From CAYUHK01 sp964475165 (GTDB lineage Bacteria > Verrucomicrobiota > Kiritimatiellia > JAAZAB01): a stretch of DNA of 64,000 bases. Below are positions 42,609 through 50,308 of this stretch, piece after piece. Position 1 is the first letter of the stretch, and every line of letters starts with the position of its first letter. Made by a program: the position numbers and the translations under genes. Below the pieces are notes generated by a model, which saw nothing but the letters and a program-made list of their open reading frames with translations, was not told the DNA's origin and did no database searches. Where the stretch lies: NCBI GenBank assembly GCA_964475165.1, contig CAYYVN010000004.1, forward strand, positions 62,001 to 126,000, in the 5' to 3' direction.

Positions 42609-43892
42609 GTGCCATCATTTAAGTACACGGCCTCTGATGCCCAAGGCCAAGAAGTGAGCGGTCAGTTGGAAGCCGTCAACCGCGTGGCCGCTCTGGCCAA
42701 ACTCAAGGAGATGGGGCTTTTTCCATCCCATCTGGCCGAGGTGACAGCGAAATCCAGCGCCAAACGCATGCCCTCGGCCCGCGCGGCGGGCGCTCCGGCC
42801 CAACCTTGGAATATCAACATTCCCTTGCCGCGGTTTTTAATCGGACGGGTCAGCACCAAACAGACCATGGTCTTCACTCGTCAGCTGGCGACCCTGCTGG
42901 ATGCTGGCATTCCCATCTTACGTGCCTTGCAGATTTTGCAAAAGCAGGAGAAACATATTGGGCTCAAAAATATCATTGGTGATCTGTGCGAGGCCGTGGA
43001 AAGCGGCGCCACTTTTGCAGAAGCCTTGGGCCAGCATCCCAAGGCCTTCAATAAACTCTTCGTTAATATGGTTCGCGCTGGGGAAGTGGGTGGCGTGCTG
43101 GAAGTCACGCTGAACCGCCTGGCGGAGTTCATCGAAAAAGCCGAAAAAATCAAGACCACCGTGCGCGGGGCCATGGTCTATCCGATCATCGTTCTCATCA
43201 CGGCCGTAGGCATCATGGCCTTTTTAATGGTCAAAATCATACCCTCCTTTACCGGTATTTTTGATAGCTTGCTGAAAGGTACCGAGCTGCCGGCGCTGAC
43301 TCAATTCGTAATTAATGTTAGTGATATGTTCATCCACCGGACCCCCGTTGTGGTGATTACCTTGGCGGCCTTGATTGTCAGCATCCACCTGATCGGACGC
43401 ACCCGCCTGGGACGCCATTATCTGGATTTACTGAAAATGAATATCCCTGTCATCGGAGGCCTCATTTCCAAGGTTGTCATCTCGCGTTTCTCGCGTACCC
43501 TGGGCACGCTCCTGACCTCTGGTGTGCAGATTTTACAGGCTCTGACGATTGTCCGAGATGCATCCGGCAACGAAGTCGTGGCCCGGGCGATTCAGTCGGT
43601 CCATGATAGTCTCAAGGAAGGGGAGACCTTCGCTTTGCCCTTGGAAAATTCCAGAGTTTTTCCTTCCATGGTGGTTAGTATGGTGGCCGTAGGCGAAGAA
43701 ACCGGCCGCCTCCCCGAAATGTTGGTGAAAATCGCCGATAATTATGATACCGAGGTCGATGCGGCGGTGGCCGGCTTAACTTCCATCATTGAGCCGGTTC
43801 TGATCATCTTTCTGGCTGTAGTGGTAGGCACGATTGTGGTGGCCATGTTCTTGCCCTTGATTACGATTATCTCCAGCATGCAAACCAATTAA
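42609..43892 (+). CDS. Type IV pilus / type II secretion inner-membrane platform protein (PilC/GspF)
   Basis: 427-aa polytopic membrane protein that organises the assembly ATPase under type IV pili or type II secretion systems. It starts MPSFKYTASDAQGQEVSGQLEA, typical of PilC. Two GspF domains follow, each with the signature FTRQLATLLDAGIPILRAL and FSRTLGTLLTSGVQILQAL. Membrane segments lie after each domain (GAMVYPIIVLITAVGIMAFLM and the C-terminal IVGTIVVAMFLPLI type). GTG 42609 is set by GGAG 7 nt upstream. No other pilus genes are nearby, so the system it serves is unknown. Confidence 0.93.
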   Translation: MPSFKYTASDAQGQEVSGQLEAVNRVAALAKLKEMGLFPSHLAEVTAKSSAKRMPSARAAGAPAQPWNINIPLPRFLIGRVSTKQTMVFTRQLATLLDAGIPILRALQILQKQEKHIGLKNIIGDLCEAVESGATFAEALGQHPKAFNKLFVNMVRAGEVGGVLEVTLNRLAEFIEKAEKIKTTVRGAMVYPIIVLITAVGIMAFLMVKIIPSFTGIFDSLLKGTELPALTQFVINVSDMFIHRTPVVVITLAALIVSIHLIGRTRLGRHYLDLLKMNIPVIGGLISKVVISRFSRTLGTLLTSGVQILQALTIVRDASGNEVVARAIQSVHDSLKEGETFALPLENSRVFPSMVVSMVAVGEETGRLPEMLVKIADNYDTEVDAAVAGLTSIIEPVLIIFLAVVVGTIVVAMFLPLITIISSMQTN

Positions 43893-43905
43893 AGATGATG
43901 GGTTT

Positions 43906-44625
43906 GTGCCGGCCATAAAAAAGGGGGGCCTGCCCCTCAGCGCCGCCCGCTTTGCCCAAGCGATGAGATCCTTCCCTGGCCATCCATCAAGCAGCCCTGA
44001 ATACCCAGTGGGGCATGTGGGCTGTAAGCTAAAAGCTGCTTTTTTTCTAAGACCCAATGTCGCCCAAATCAGCCAAGATCTTCTGGGCAAAATGCTCTAC
44101 ACACGTGTGGGGCGCGGCCCGGTCACCGGCGGTCTGATTGTGGAGACCGAGGCTTACGGAGGCATAACCGATCGGGCTTCACACGCTTTTGGCGGCCGGC
44201 GCACCAAGCGCACAGCTGTCATGTTTCGCCGGGGCGGCATAGCCTATGTTTATCTCTGCTATGGTCTGCATTATTTATTTAATATTATCACCAATCAAGT
44301 TGGTATCCCGGATGCCGTGCTCATTCGGGCGATTCAACCGCTCAGGGGCCTTGATACCATGTTGGCGCGCCGTCGCCAGACGCATTTGAGCAAGAGCTTG
44401 GCTGCCGGCCCCGCAAGGCTGGCAGCGGCTCTCGGGCTGCATTTGCAGCATAACGGATGCAGTCTCGGCGGCAGGGAGATCTGGCTGGAGACTGGTATAG
44501 CTGTGCGCCCCGCACAAATTGTGGCCGGCCCTCGGATCGGCGTGCATTATGCGGGCGTTGATGCTCAGCGGCCCTGGCGTTTTGGGCTCCGCGATAATTC
44601 CTGGATCAGCCGACCATTCCCCTGA
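43906..44625 (+). CDS. 3-methyladenine DNA glycosylase (AAG/Mpg family)
   Basis: Excises alkylated purines in base excision repair. The core is diagnostic: QDLLGKMLYTRVG, GLIVETEAYGGITDRASHAF with the catalytic Glu, MFRRGGIAYVYLCYGLHYLFNI and the VLIRAIQPL strand. The open frame from GTG 43906 gives 239 aa, about 45 longer than most bacterial members. The true start may be ATG 43963 or a GTG further in, because the first 45 residues match nothing known and lack a clear Shine-Dalgarno. Follows the PilC gene by 13 bp; ends 8 bp before the convergent RNA methyltransferase gene. Confidence 0.9.
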   Translation: MPAIKKGGLPLSAARFAQAMRSFPGHPSSSPEYPVGHVGCKLKAAFFLRPNVAQISQDLLGKMLYTRVGRGPVTGGLIVETEAYGGITDRASHAFGGRRTKRTAVMFRRGGIAYVYLCYGLHYLFNIITNQVGIPDAVLIRAIQPLRGLDTMLARRRQTHLSKSLAAGPARLAAALGLHLQHNGCSLGGREIWLETGIAVRPAQIVAGPRIGVHYAGVDAQRPWRFGLRDNSWISRPFP

Positions 44626-44633
44626 TGGCGCAT

Positions 44634-46061
44634 TTATGGGCGCCAGGCCCATAGCAGGATGGCCGTGGCCATGGCCGCATTGAGTGATTCAATCCGGTTA
44701 ACAAGCGGAATGGAGATCAAACGTGCCCGCCGGCGGATTATCTCCGGCAAGCCCAGCCCTTCCATGCCGACCACCAATCCGTAGTGGCGCGGCGGGCGCT
44801 TGATCCGCTCCAAGGGCTCGCCGCGGGCATCCAGCGCCAATAAAGGGATGGCTCCGGTGTCCGGCAAAGCTGGCAGGGCCGGGCCGGTTTCGATCCTTAT
44901 TTTCCAGACTGCGCCGGCTGAAGCGCGGACAGCTTTGGGCAGAAAGGGGCAGGCGGCTTCTTGCAGTAAGACAACTCGGGCGGCGCCCAGGCCGGCCGCC
45001 GCTCGAATGACGCTCCCCACATTTTCAGGATCCCCAAAGGGAATGAAGAGCGTGCAGCCCTCAGGCCATGGCGCCTGTGGATCAAATGTCTGCAGGGTCG
45101 GTTGGCTTAAAGTGACCAAGGGTCCCGGCAGACCCATTAGATTTAGCCGCTGGAATTGCTGCTGCGCTAAAACTATCCAGCGATAATTTTGCAACTCAGC
45201 TGGCGGGGGAGGCATGTCTGCCGTGGAGATCCAATCGAGGATACGCCCTGATTGTTCAGTGCGCAGTTCCCGTAAGATTTTGGGACCGCCCGTCAAGAAT
45301 TTTGCCTGCAGCCGAATGCCTTTGGCGGTATGTAAGGCCATCAGCTTTTTGAAAGTCGTATTGGCTGCGCTGGTAATGGCGGCCGGGCGCCGCGGGGGTC
45401 GTGCCTCAGCCTGCCGTTCATATACCATCAGCAAACCTTCTGCGCCCATGGGTAGTACATAGCTTTTTTGGCGCACCAGCCGGTAGGCGGGTTGATCGCT
45501 GAAGACCGCCTGGAGGGCCGGCCGGCTCTGCGGGGCGAGCAAGAATATGGCCTGCCCGCCCGCCGCCAGGCATTCCTTCAGATAGGCTGTCCTGGCGCTG
45601 AAGCCCTGGGCTACTGGGCGCGCAAGCACCCCCGTCAGCGCTGGCTGGCGAGCAATATCCGGACTGCCGCTCTGCACCTTAATGCCTTTCAGCTGCAAGC
45701 GATCAATGCTTTCCTGCCAAAAAGCCAGGCTATCTTGGCAGGGGTCCGCCAAGATAATGTTTATATCCGGGCGCATGATTTTGAGGGCTAGCCCCAGCAT
45801 CCCAGTTTCTATTCCTAGAACCATCAAGGAAGCCGGTAGCTGCAGCAGGCGAGGCAAAAGAGCGCCTTCCAGGTAATCTTGGGTCGTGCTGGCTGAGCTG
45901 GGCTGGCGCGTTAATTTCAGTTTAGCGTTGGGCCCTTGGAGGAACTGATCAAGGGCCCAGAATAGACGCTGTTGTTCGCTGGAAAGCGCTACCTGTGCCT
46001 GGGAGCAAGAATCGGCTAAGAGGGAGCTGCTGGTCGGCGCGGAATGAGGCATCGGCTTCAT
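44634..46061 (-). CDS. Two-domain RNA methyltransferase: RsmG-like N-half plus SpoU/TrmH C-half
   Basis: 475 aa. From about residue 310 to the end it is a SPOUT (SpoU/TrmH) 2'-O-methyltransferase with LFIPFGDPENVGSVIRAAAG (motif 1), GLVVGMEGLGLPEII (motif 2) and ISIPLVNRIESLNAAMATAI (motif 3), the knot that binds S-adenosylmethionine. Residues about 30-215 resemble a class I methyltransferase of the RsmG/GidB kind (KLKLTRQ, VLGIETGMLGLALKIMRPDINIIL in two pieces, VLARPVAQ), but the glycine-rich SAM loop is shortened, so this half may only bind RNA. Start overlaps the upstream regulator gene by 4 bp. The RNA target is unknown. Confidence 0.8.
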   Translation of the reverse strand: MKPMPHSAPTSSSLLADSCSQAQVALSSEQQRLFWALDQFLQGPNAKLKLTRQPSSASTTQDYLEGALLPRLLQLPASLMVLGIETGMLGLALKIMRPDINIILADPCQDSLAFWQESIDRLQLKGIKVQSGSPDIARQPALTGVLARPVAQGFSARTAYLKECLAAGGQAIFLLAPQSRPALQAVFSDQPAYRLVRQKSYVLPMGAEGLLMVYERQAEARPPRRPAAITSAANTTFKKLMALHTAKGIRLQAKFLTGGPKILRELRTEQSGRILDWISTADMPPPPAELQNYRWIVLAQQQFQRLNLMGLPGPLVTLSQPTLQTFDPQAPWPEGCTLFIPFGDPENVGSVIRAAAGLGAARVVLLQEAACPFLPKAVRASAGAVWKIRIETGPALPALPDTGAIPLLALDARGEPLERIKRPPRHYGLVVGMEGLGLPEIIRRRARLISIPLVNRIESLNAAMATAILLWAWRP

Positions 46062-46777
46062 GTCCGTTTCATAACTTCCTTTTCTGAACGGATAAGTACT
46101 TCCAGCATGGCCAAAGCGTCGGTCGCGGCCCGCAGTTGCGCGAGCATGCCAGTCTTCATGCCCATCATGCAGAGGCGTGCTAAAACATGCAGATGGATCC
46201 GATCATCCTGGCAGCAAATCAAAAAAAACAGATCGGTAGTGCTGCCATCCGGAGCCCCGAAGGGCAAGGGTTGAATGGTCCGTCCCAAGACAATAAAGGA
46301 ATCGGCAAACATATAAGGATCTTGATGGCGCGGATGCAGTAAAGCAATGCCTTCTGGCAAAGCTGTGGAACACAAACGCTCGCGATTTTCCAGGCTTTGG
46401 AGTAAATCAGTGGCCGAGGAGAGCAAGGCGGTTTGATCAGCCAGTTCTACCATAGCTCGCAAGAGCGATGGCTTGGTACGCGAGGTTAAAGCAGGCCTGA
46501 TATATTCTTGTTTGATCAGGTCGCAAACAATCACGTCTTCTTGGGACAGATTGCGAGTTTTAGCAGAGCTATTCTTATGATAGGCGGTCAGTTTCTTTTC
46601 AGAGGAGCCCAGAATCCTTTGCGAAGCCCAGGCATCGAGATCTTTTTTGCGGAAGCTCAGGCGCGTTCCATGTTTTTCAAAGGGAATTTCCTGCTGGCGT
46701 ACCAGGAGCTCCACATCCGCTTGGGGCATATTTAGATATTGGCTGGCCTCGTTGAGGTTGAGCGTGCGATAAGACAC
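46058..46777 (-). CDS. HTH (excisionase-like) plus PTS EIIA domain regulator
   Basis: 239 aa. Residues 1-55 look like a MerR/excisionase winged HTH (LNLNEASQYLNMPQADVELLV, then FEKHGTRLSFRKKDLDAW). Residues about 80-235 resemble fructose/nitrogen-type EIIA domains of the phosphotransferase system: EGIALLHPRH with the putative phosphorylated His148, and DRIHLHVLARL. It likely senses phosphorylation by HPr/EI-like proteins and binds DNA; no EI or HPr is in the window. The GTG start at 46777 has GGGAG 8 nt upstream. The 3' end overlaps the methyltransferase start (ATGA), so the two are produced together. Confidence 0.82.
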   Translation of the reverse strand: MSYRTLNLNEASQYLNMPQADVELLVRQQEIPFEKHGTRLSFRKKDLDAWASQRILGSSEKKLTAYHKNSSAKTRNLSQEDVIVCDLIKQEYIRPALTSRTKPSLLRAMVELADQTALLSSATDLLQSLENRERLCSTALPEGIALLHPRHQDPYMFADSFIVLGRTIQPLPFGAPDGSTTDLFFLICCQDDRIHLHVLARLCMMGMKTGMLAQLRAATDALAMLEVLIRSEKEVMKRT

Positions 46778-46797
46778 CTGAGTTCTCCCTTCAGCTG

Positions 46798-46820
46798 GGC
46801 GGCCCGTTTCCCGGGCCGCC
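46798..46820. promoter_or_regulatory. Perfect 9-bp inverted repeat upstream of the HTH-EIIA gene
   Basis: GGCGGCCCG (46798-46806) and CGGGCCGCC (46812-46820) flank a 5-nt spacer. On the minus strand this is just ahead of the HTH-EIIA Shine-Dalgarno. A consensus TTGACA lies upstream at 46853-46848 (with only a weak -10), so the repeat could be an autoregulatory operator or a leader hairpin. Confidence 0.5.
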
Positions 46821-46977
46821 TATAATGAAAACAGGTCTCGCCGCGGCTGTCAAGAGCGCGCCAGAATGCGCGGCCTCACGCCCGGCGGCCTTTGGTAGCG
46901 CAGGCACGGGTGCTAGTTCCCGCCAGCTTTGCTTCCCTGGCCGGCACAGGGCCAGCCATCCTTTTTATATCCTTAAA

Positions 46978-47006
46978 TTGCCAAACGAGCAGCCATCGCA
47001 TATAGT
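46978..47006 (+). promoter_or_regulatory. Sigma70-like promoter of ctpA-tsaD
   Basis: TTGCCA at 46978-46983 and TATAGT at 47001-47006 with the ideal 17 bp spacer, 54 bp before the ctpA ATG at 47060. Confidence 0.65.
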
Positions 47007-47059
47007 ATGCCTTGAGCCGGGCATCATGCGGATGCCGCTGGCGATACGGGAGCCAAGCC

Positions 47060-48406
47060 ATGGCGGGGCGGGTAAAAAATATGGGGCAGCGGCTATTGTG
47101 GCTACTGCTCTTTTCCTTATTGGGCTGGAATCTGGTGGTGGGCGCTAAAATAGCTGCTCATCCCGATAAGCCGCCGGACTCTTTGGACACGGCCTTTGAG
47201 AAAATGCGCCTCTTGACCAATGTTCTTCTGGAAATTCGTAAAAGTTATGTGGACGAAGAGAAAACTGAATATAAGGAGCTGCTCTATGGCGCGCTGCGCG
47301 GCATGCTCCAGGCTTTAGACCCGCACAGCCAATTCATGGATCCGGATATGTTTCGCGATATGCGCAACGATACCGCCGGTGAATTTGGCGGGTTGGGCAT
47401 TGTGATCGGCATTCGAGATAATGTGTTAACAGTCATTGCTCCCATGGAGGATACCCCGGCATTTCGAGCTGGCATTTTGCATGGCGATAAAATAGTGGCC
47501 ATTGATGGCGAATCAACCGAAAATATGTCGCTGCAGGAGGCGGTCAAGAAAATGCGAGGTGAACCGGGCACCAAGGTTAAGATCAAGATCATCCGCCTGA
47601 AACCGCAGGAAATCAAAGAATTGGAGCTGGGCCGCGCTATTATCAAGGTGGAAAGCGTTAAAGGCGCCACTATTTTAGAAGACCAGGTGGGCTATGTGCG
47701 TATTACCCAGTTCAATGAGCCAACTGCCGATGCCTTACAGAAGGCCCTGGCCGATCTTTTGAGTCAAGGCATGCAGGCCTTGATTCTGGATCTGCGTAAT
47801 AATCCCGGTGGCCTCTTGAGTTCAGCCGTCGATACCAGCGAAAAATTCCTGGCCAGTGGCCGCTTGATTGTCTCCACCAAGGGGCGCCATGATCTGGGCG
47901 GCCCAGGGCGCTATCTGGCTCGCGGGAAGGTGCATTATCTTGATTTTCCGATGGTTGTTTTGGTCAATGGCGGCAGCGCTAGCGCCGCGGAAATCCTGGC
48001 GGGCGCTTTACAGGATAATCAGCGCGCGATTATTTTAGGGGAGAAGACTTTTGGCAAGGGATCTGTCCAAAGTGTTTTGCCGCTGGAAGATGGGTCCGCG
48101 ATTCGGCTGACCACCGCCAAGTATTACACTCCCAGTGGCCGGACGATTCATGAAAAAGGTGTCGAACCCGATATCACCGTCTACATGCCAGCCGAACAAT
48201 GGCGCCGCGTGCTCCTGCAACGCTCGCGCGCAGAAATCGGAGATTTCGAACTTACCGAAGAGCCGGCTTTGGAGGCTGAGACGCTGGCAGAGGAAGCGGC
48301 CCGTGATCTGCAACTGGAACGCGCTCTGGAGCTTTTGAAGGGGATCCAGCGCTATCAATCGCTGCAAGGAGCCGGTTCCCTCGCGTATAAGAAAAAACCG
48401 GCATGA
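47060..48406 (+). CDS. C-terminal processing peptidase, S41 family
   Basis: Periplasmic or membrane-anchored Ser protease that degrades or trims envelope proteins from their C-termini. 448 aa: N-terminal signal anchor (LLWLLLFSLLGWNLVVGAKIA), PDZ domain (GGLGIVIGIRDN, then GILHGDKIVAIDGE), and the peptidase core LILDLRNNPGGLLSSAV, NGGSASAAEILAGAL with the catalytic Ser, and GEKTFGKGSVQ with the catalytic Lys. ATG 47060 follows GGGAG by 7 nt; the longer frame from 47012 would place the hydrophobic segment internally. A Glu/Ala/Leu-rich C-terminal helix follows. Overlaps tsaD by 4 bp. Confidence 0.93.
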   Translation: MAGRVKNMGQRLLWLLLFSLLGWNLVVGAKIAAHPDKPPDSLDTAFEKMRLLTNVLLEIRKSYVDEEKTEYKELLYGALRGMLQALDPHSQFMDPDMFRDMRNDTAGEFGGLGIVIGIRDNVLTVIAPMEDTPAFRAGILHGDKIVAIDGESTENMSLQEAVKKMRGEPGTKVKIKIIRLKPQEIKELELGRAIIKVESVKGATILEDQVGYVRITQFNEPTADALQKALADLLSQGMQALILDLRNNPGGLLSSAVDTSEKFLASGRLIVSTKGRHDLGGPGRYLARGKVHYLDFPMVVLVNGGSASAAEILAGALQDNQRAIILGEKTFGKGSVQSVLPLEDGSAIRLTTAKYYTPSGRTIHEKGVEPDITVYMPAEQWRRVLLQRSRAEIGDFELTEEPALEAETLAEEAARDLQLERALELLKGIQRYQSLQGAGSLAYKKKPA

Positions 48407-49446
48407 ATGTTCTGGGCATCGAAACCTCCTGCGATGAAACAGCGGCGGCAGTGGTTAGCGAAGGCCGCGTCGTCCTCTCGAATATTGTCTTTAGCCAGAT
48501 TCATCTCCACCGGCCCTATGGAGGGGTGGTGCCAGAGGTCGCATCGCGCAACCATTTAGCATCGCTGGAGGATGTGGTTGCCCGGGCGGTGCGCCAAAGC
48601 GGCTTGGGCTGGGCCGGCCTCGAAGCGCTGGCTGTCACCTATGGCCCAGGTCTGGCTAGCTCTTTGCTGGTGGGGCTCAGCCTGGCCCAGGCCTTAGCCC
48701 TGCGCTTGTGCATTCCCCTCATCGGGATCAATCATCTAGAAGCCCATATTTATTCCCCGCTCTTGACGACCCTTGAGCCGGCCTGGCCAGATCTGTGCCC
48801 CATGATCGCCTTGGTGGCTTCGGGCGGCCATACCAGCCTGATTCACGTGGCCGCTCCCGGAAAATACCGGCCTTTGGGCTGGACCCTAGATGATGCGGCT
48901 GGCGAAGCTTTTGATAAAGGCGCTAAATTACTCGGCTTGGATTATCCGGGTGGACCCAGCATTGATCGTCTCAGTCAGGCTGGCGATCCGCAATATATTA
49001 GCTTTCCTCGTGGTCGCGTGCGCTCATCAACCGCCTCGGATTTATGTTTCAGTTTCAGTGGCTTAAAAACCGCTTTGTTATATTACTTACGAGCTCAAGC
49101 CACCCCGCCCACAGCTGATGCCTTAGCGCATATTGCCGCCAGTTATCAGGAAGCCATAGTGGATGCCTTGCTGGATCGTTTGCAGCTGGCGGTGACCAGA
49201 GAACGTGTGGCGCATGTGGCCGTGGTCGGTGGTGTGGCCTTGAATAGTCGCCTGCGCCAGAAACTGGAATGCTTGGCGCGCGCTGAGGGATTGAAACTGC
49301 TACTGCCCCGGCCGGAATATTGCTCGGATAATGCCGCCATGATTGCCGGCCTGGCCGGCAGTGGCCAGGGCATTACTGGTCCGCGCGCCTGGACGCTGGA
49401 TGTGCAACCTAATCTTGAAATCGGTGAGACCCAGCTCTGCTCATGA
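48403..49446 (+). CDS. tsaD: tRNA N6-adenosine threonylcarbamoyltransferase TsaD
   Basis: Transfers threonylcarbamoyl to A37 of ANN-reading tRNAs (t6A). 347 aa with the ASKHA fold signatures: LGIETSCDETAAAVV, VPEVASRNHL, VTYGPGLASSLLVGL, the metal-binding INHLEAHIYSPL, LVASGGHTSL, and the C-terminal GGVALNSRLR and YCSDNAAMIAGLA. ATGA overlap with ctpA. Its stop codon abuts, on the opposite strand, that of the amidohydrolase gene. Confidence 0.96.
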   Translation: MNVLGIETSCDETAAAVVSEGRVVLSNIVFSQIHLHRPYGGVVPEVASRNHLASLEDVVARAVRQSGLGWAGLEALAVTYGPGLASSLLVGLSLAQALALRLCIPLIGINHLEAHIYSPLLTTLEPAWPDLCPMIALVASGGHTSLIHVAAPGKYRPLGWTLDDAAGEAFDKGAKLLGLDYPGGPSIDRLSQAGDPQYISFPRGRVRSSTASDLCFSFSGLKTALLYYLRAQATPPTADALAHIAASYQEAIVDALLDRLQLAVTRERVAHVAVVGGVALNSRLRQKLECLARAEGLKLLLPRPEYCSDNAAMIAGLAGSGQGITGPRAWTLDVQPNLEIGETQLCS

Positions 49447-50262
49447 GCGGGGCATCGCGTCGGTGAGGTTCAATAGTTGCGCGGCGTTATCCCAAAGAAT
49501 GCGTTGCTCTTCGGCCGGCCTTAGCTCTAGGTTCCGCAAGGCCGCCAGAGCTTGAGCCTGATCCATCCAAGGCGAGTCGCTACCGAATAAAATCCGCTGG
49601 CTACCGTGGCGCCGGATGATGCGCCGGATTTGGCGTGGCGCACAATACCCCCATATAAAGGAGGTATCCATCCAGAAAGGTAAACCCACTAAGTATCGCT
49701 CGACTTCATCCCAATGTTGCCATCCGCCCAGATGGGCGGCCACGATCTTAAGCTCACCGAATTTTTTGATTACGCGCGCCAAGCGTAGGGGGGTGCAGCG
49801 CGCTGGCGCCGTCAGGTTTATATTCCGGCCAGCATGCACCACCAGCATTACTCCGGCGGCGGCCAAGGCTGTATAAAGTGGCTCCAAGGCTTCAGCATCA
49901 ATATCAAAAGACTGATGATCGGGATGCATTTTCACGCCACGAATGCCACCCGCTTTCAGGCGTTGGATTTCTTGGATGTAATTGTTTGAGCTCGGATGAA
50001 GACTGCCAAAAGGAATGATGCCCGCTTGGCGCATGTTCAAGGCCAAGCTGTTGATGCTGGCCACTTGATGGGGAGCGGTGCTGACGGGTAGGGCCATGGC
50101 ATGCGTGATGCCCGCTTGGCGCATGGAGCCTTGCAAGCTGGCCGTTGTGCCGTTGCTGGCTAGTTTGAGGCCTGCCGTTCGCTCCATGTTAGCAATGGCC
50201 CTGGGCGCTAAAGCGTCAGGGAAAACATGCACATGGGCGTCGATGATGGGCCGGTGCTTCAT
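49441..50262 (-). CDS. Amidohydrolase family protein (amidohydrolase_2 type)
   Basis: Metal-dependent hydrolase or decarboxylase of the TIM-barrel amidohydrolase superfamily, 273 aa from ATG 50262. IIDAHVHVFPD is the N-terminal HxH metal motif, VKMHPDHQSFD and VVHAGRN give further ligand strands, KIVAAHLGGW carries a His, and GSDSPWMD holds the catalytic Asp. The substrate is not predictable. An upstream start at 50340 would overlap the FHA-MoxR gene and adds a basic segment without homology. It is the last gene of the long minus-strand series and converges on tsaD. Confidence 0.87.
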   Translation of the reverse strand: MKHRPIIDAHVHVFPDALAPRAIANMERTAGLKLASNGTTASLQGSMRQAGITHAMALPVSTAPHQVASINSLALNMRQAGIIPFGSLHPSSNNYIQEIQRLKAGGIRGVKMHPDHQSFDIDAEALEPLYTALAAAGVMLVVHAGRNINLTAPARCTPLRLARVIKKFGELKIVAAHLGGWQHWDEVERYLVGLPFWMDTSFIWGYCAPRQIRRIIRRHGSQRILFGSDSPWMDQAQALAALRNLELRPAEEQRILWDNAAQLLNLTDAMPRS

Positions 50263-50308
50263 GCGGATAGTGTGCCGTAATTGCGCAGTCGGGCGCGGCC
50301 GGGCTATT

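Noticed and set aside
43919..43940. AGGGG/CCCCT hairpin as terminator of the PilC-like gene
   Set aside because: No T-tract follows, and it lies inside the possible N-terminal coding part of the glycosylase; kept only as a hint that the glycosylase start may be further downstream.
44623..44645. Inverted repeat TGGCGC-N8-GCGCCA between the glycosylase and methyltransferase genes as a bidirectional terminator
   Set aside because: Six-bp stem without a T-run on either side; it overlaps the coding end of the methyltransferase gene.
44800..45186. 128-codon plus-strand frame
   Set aside because: Antisense of the SpoU domain, which has all three SPOUT motifs.
46821..46826. TATAAT as a plus-strand -10 box
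   Set aside because: No acceptable -35 at 16-18 bp (the site is the arm of the inverted repeat); the promoter at 46978-47006 is much better for ctpA.
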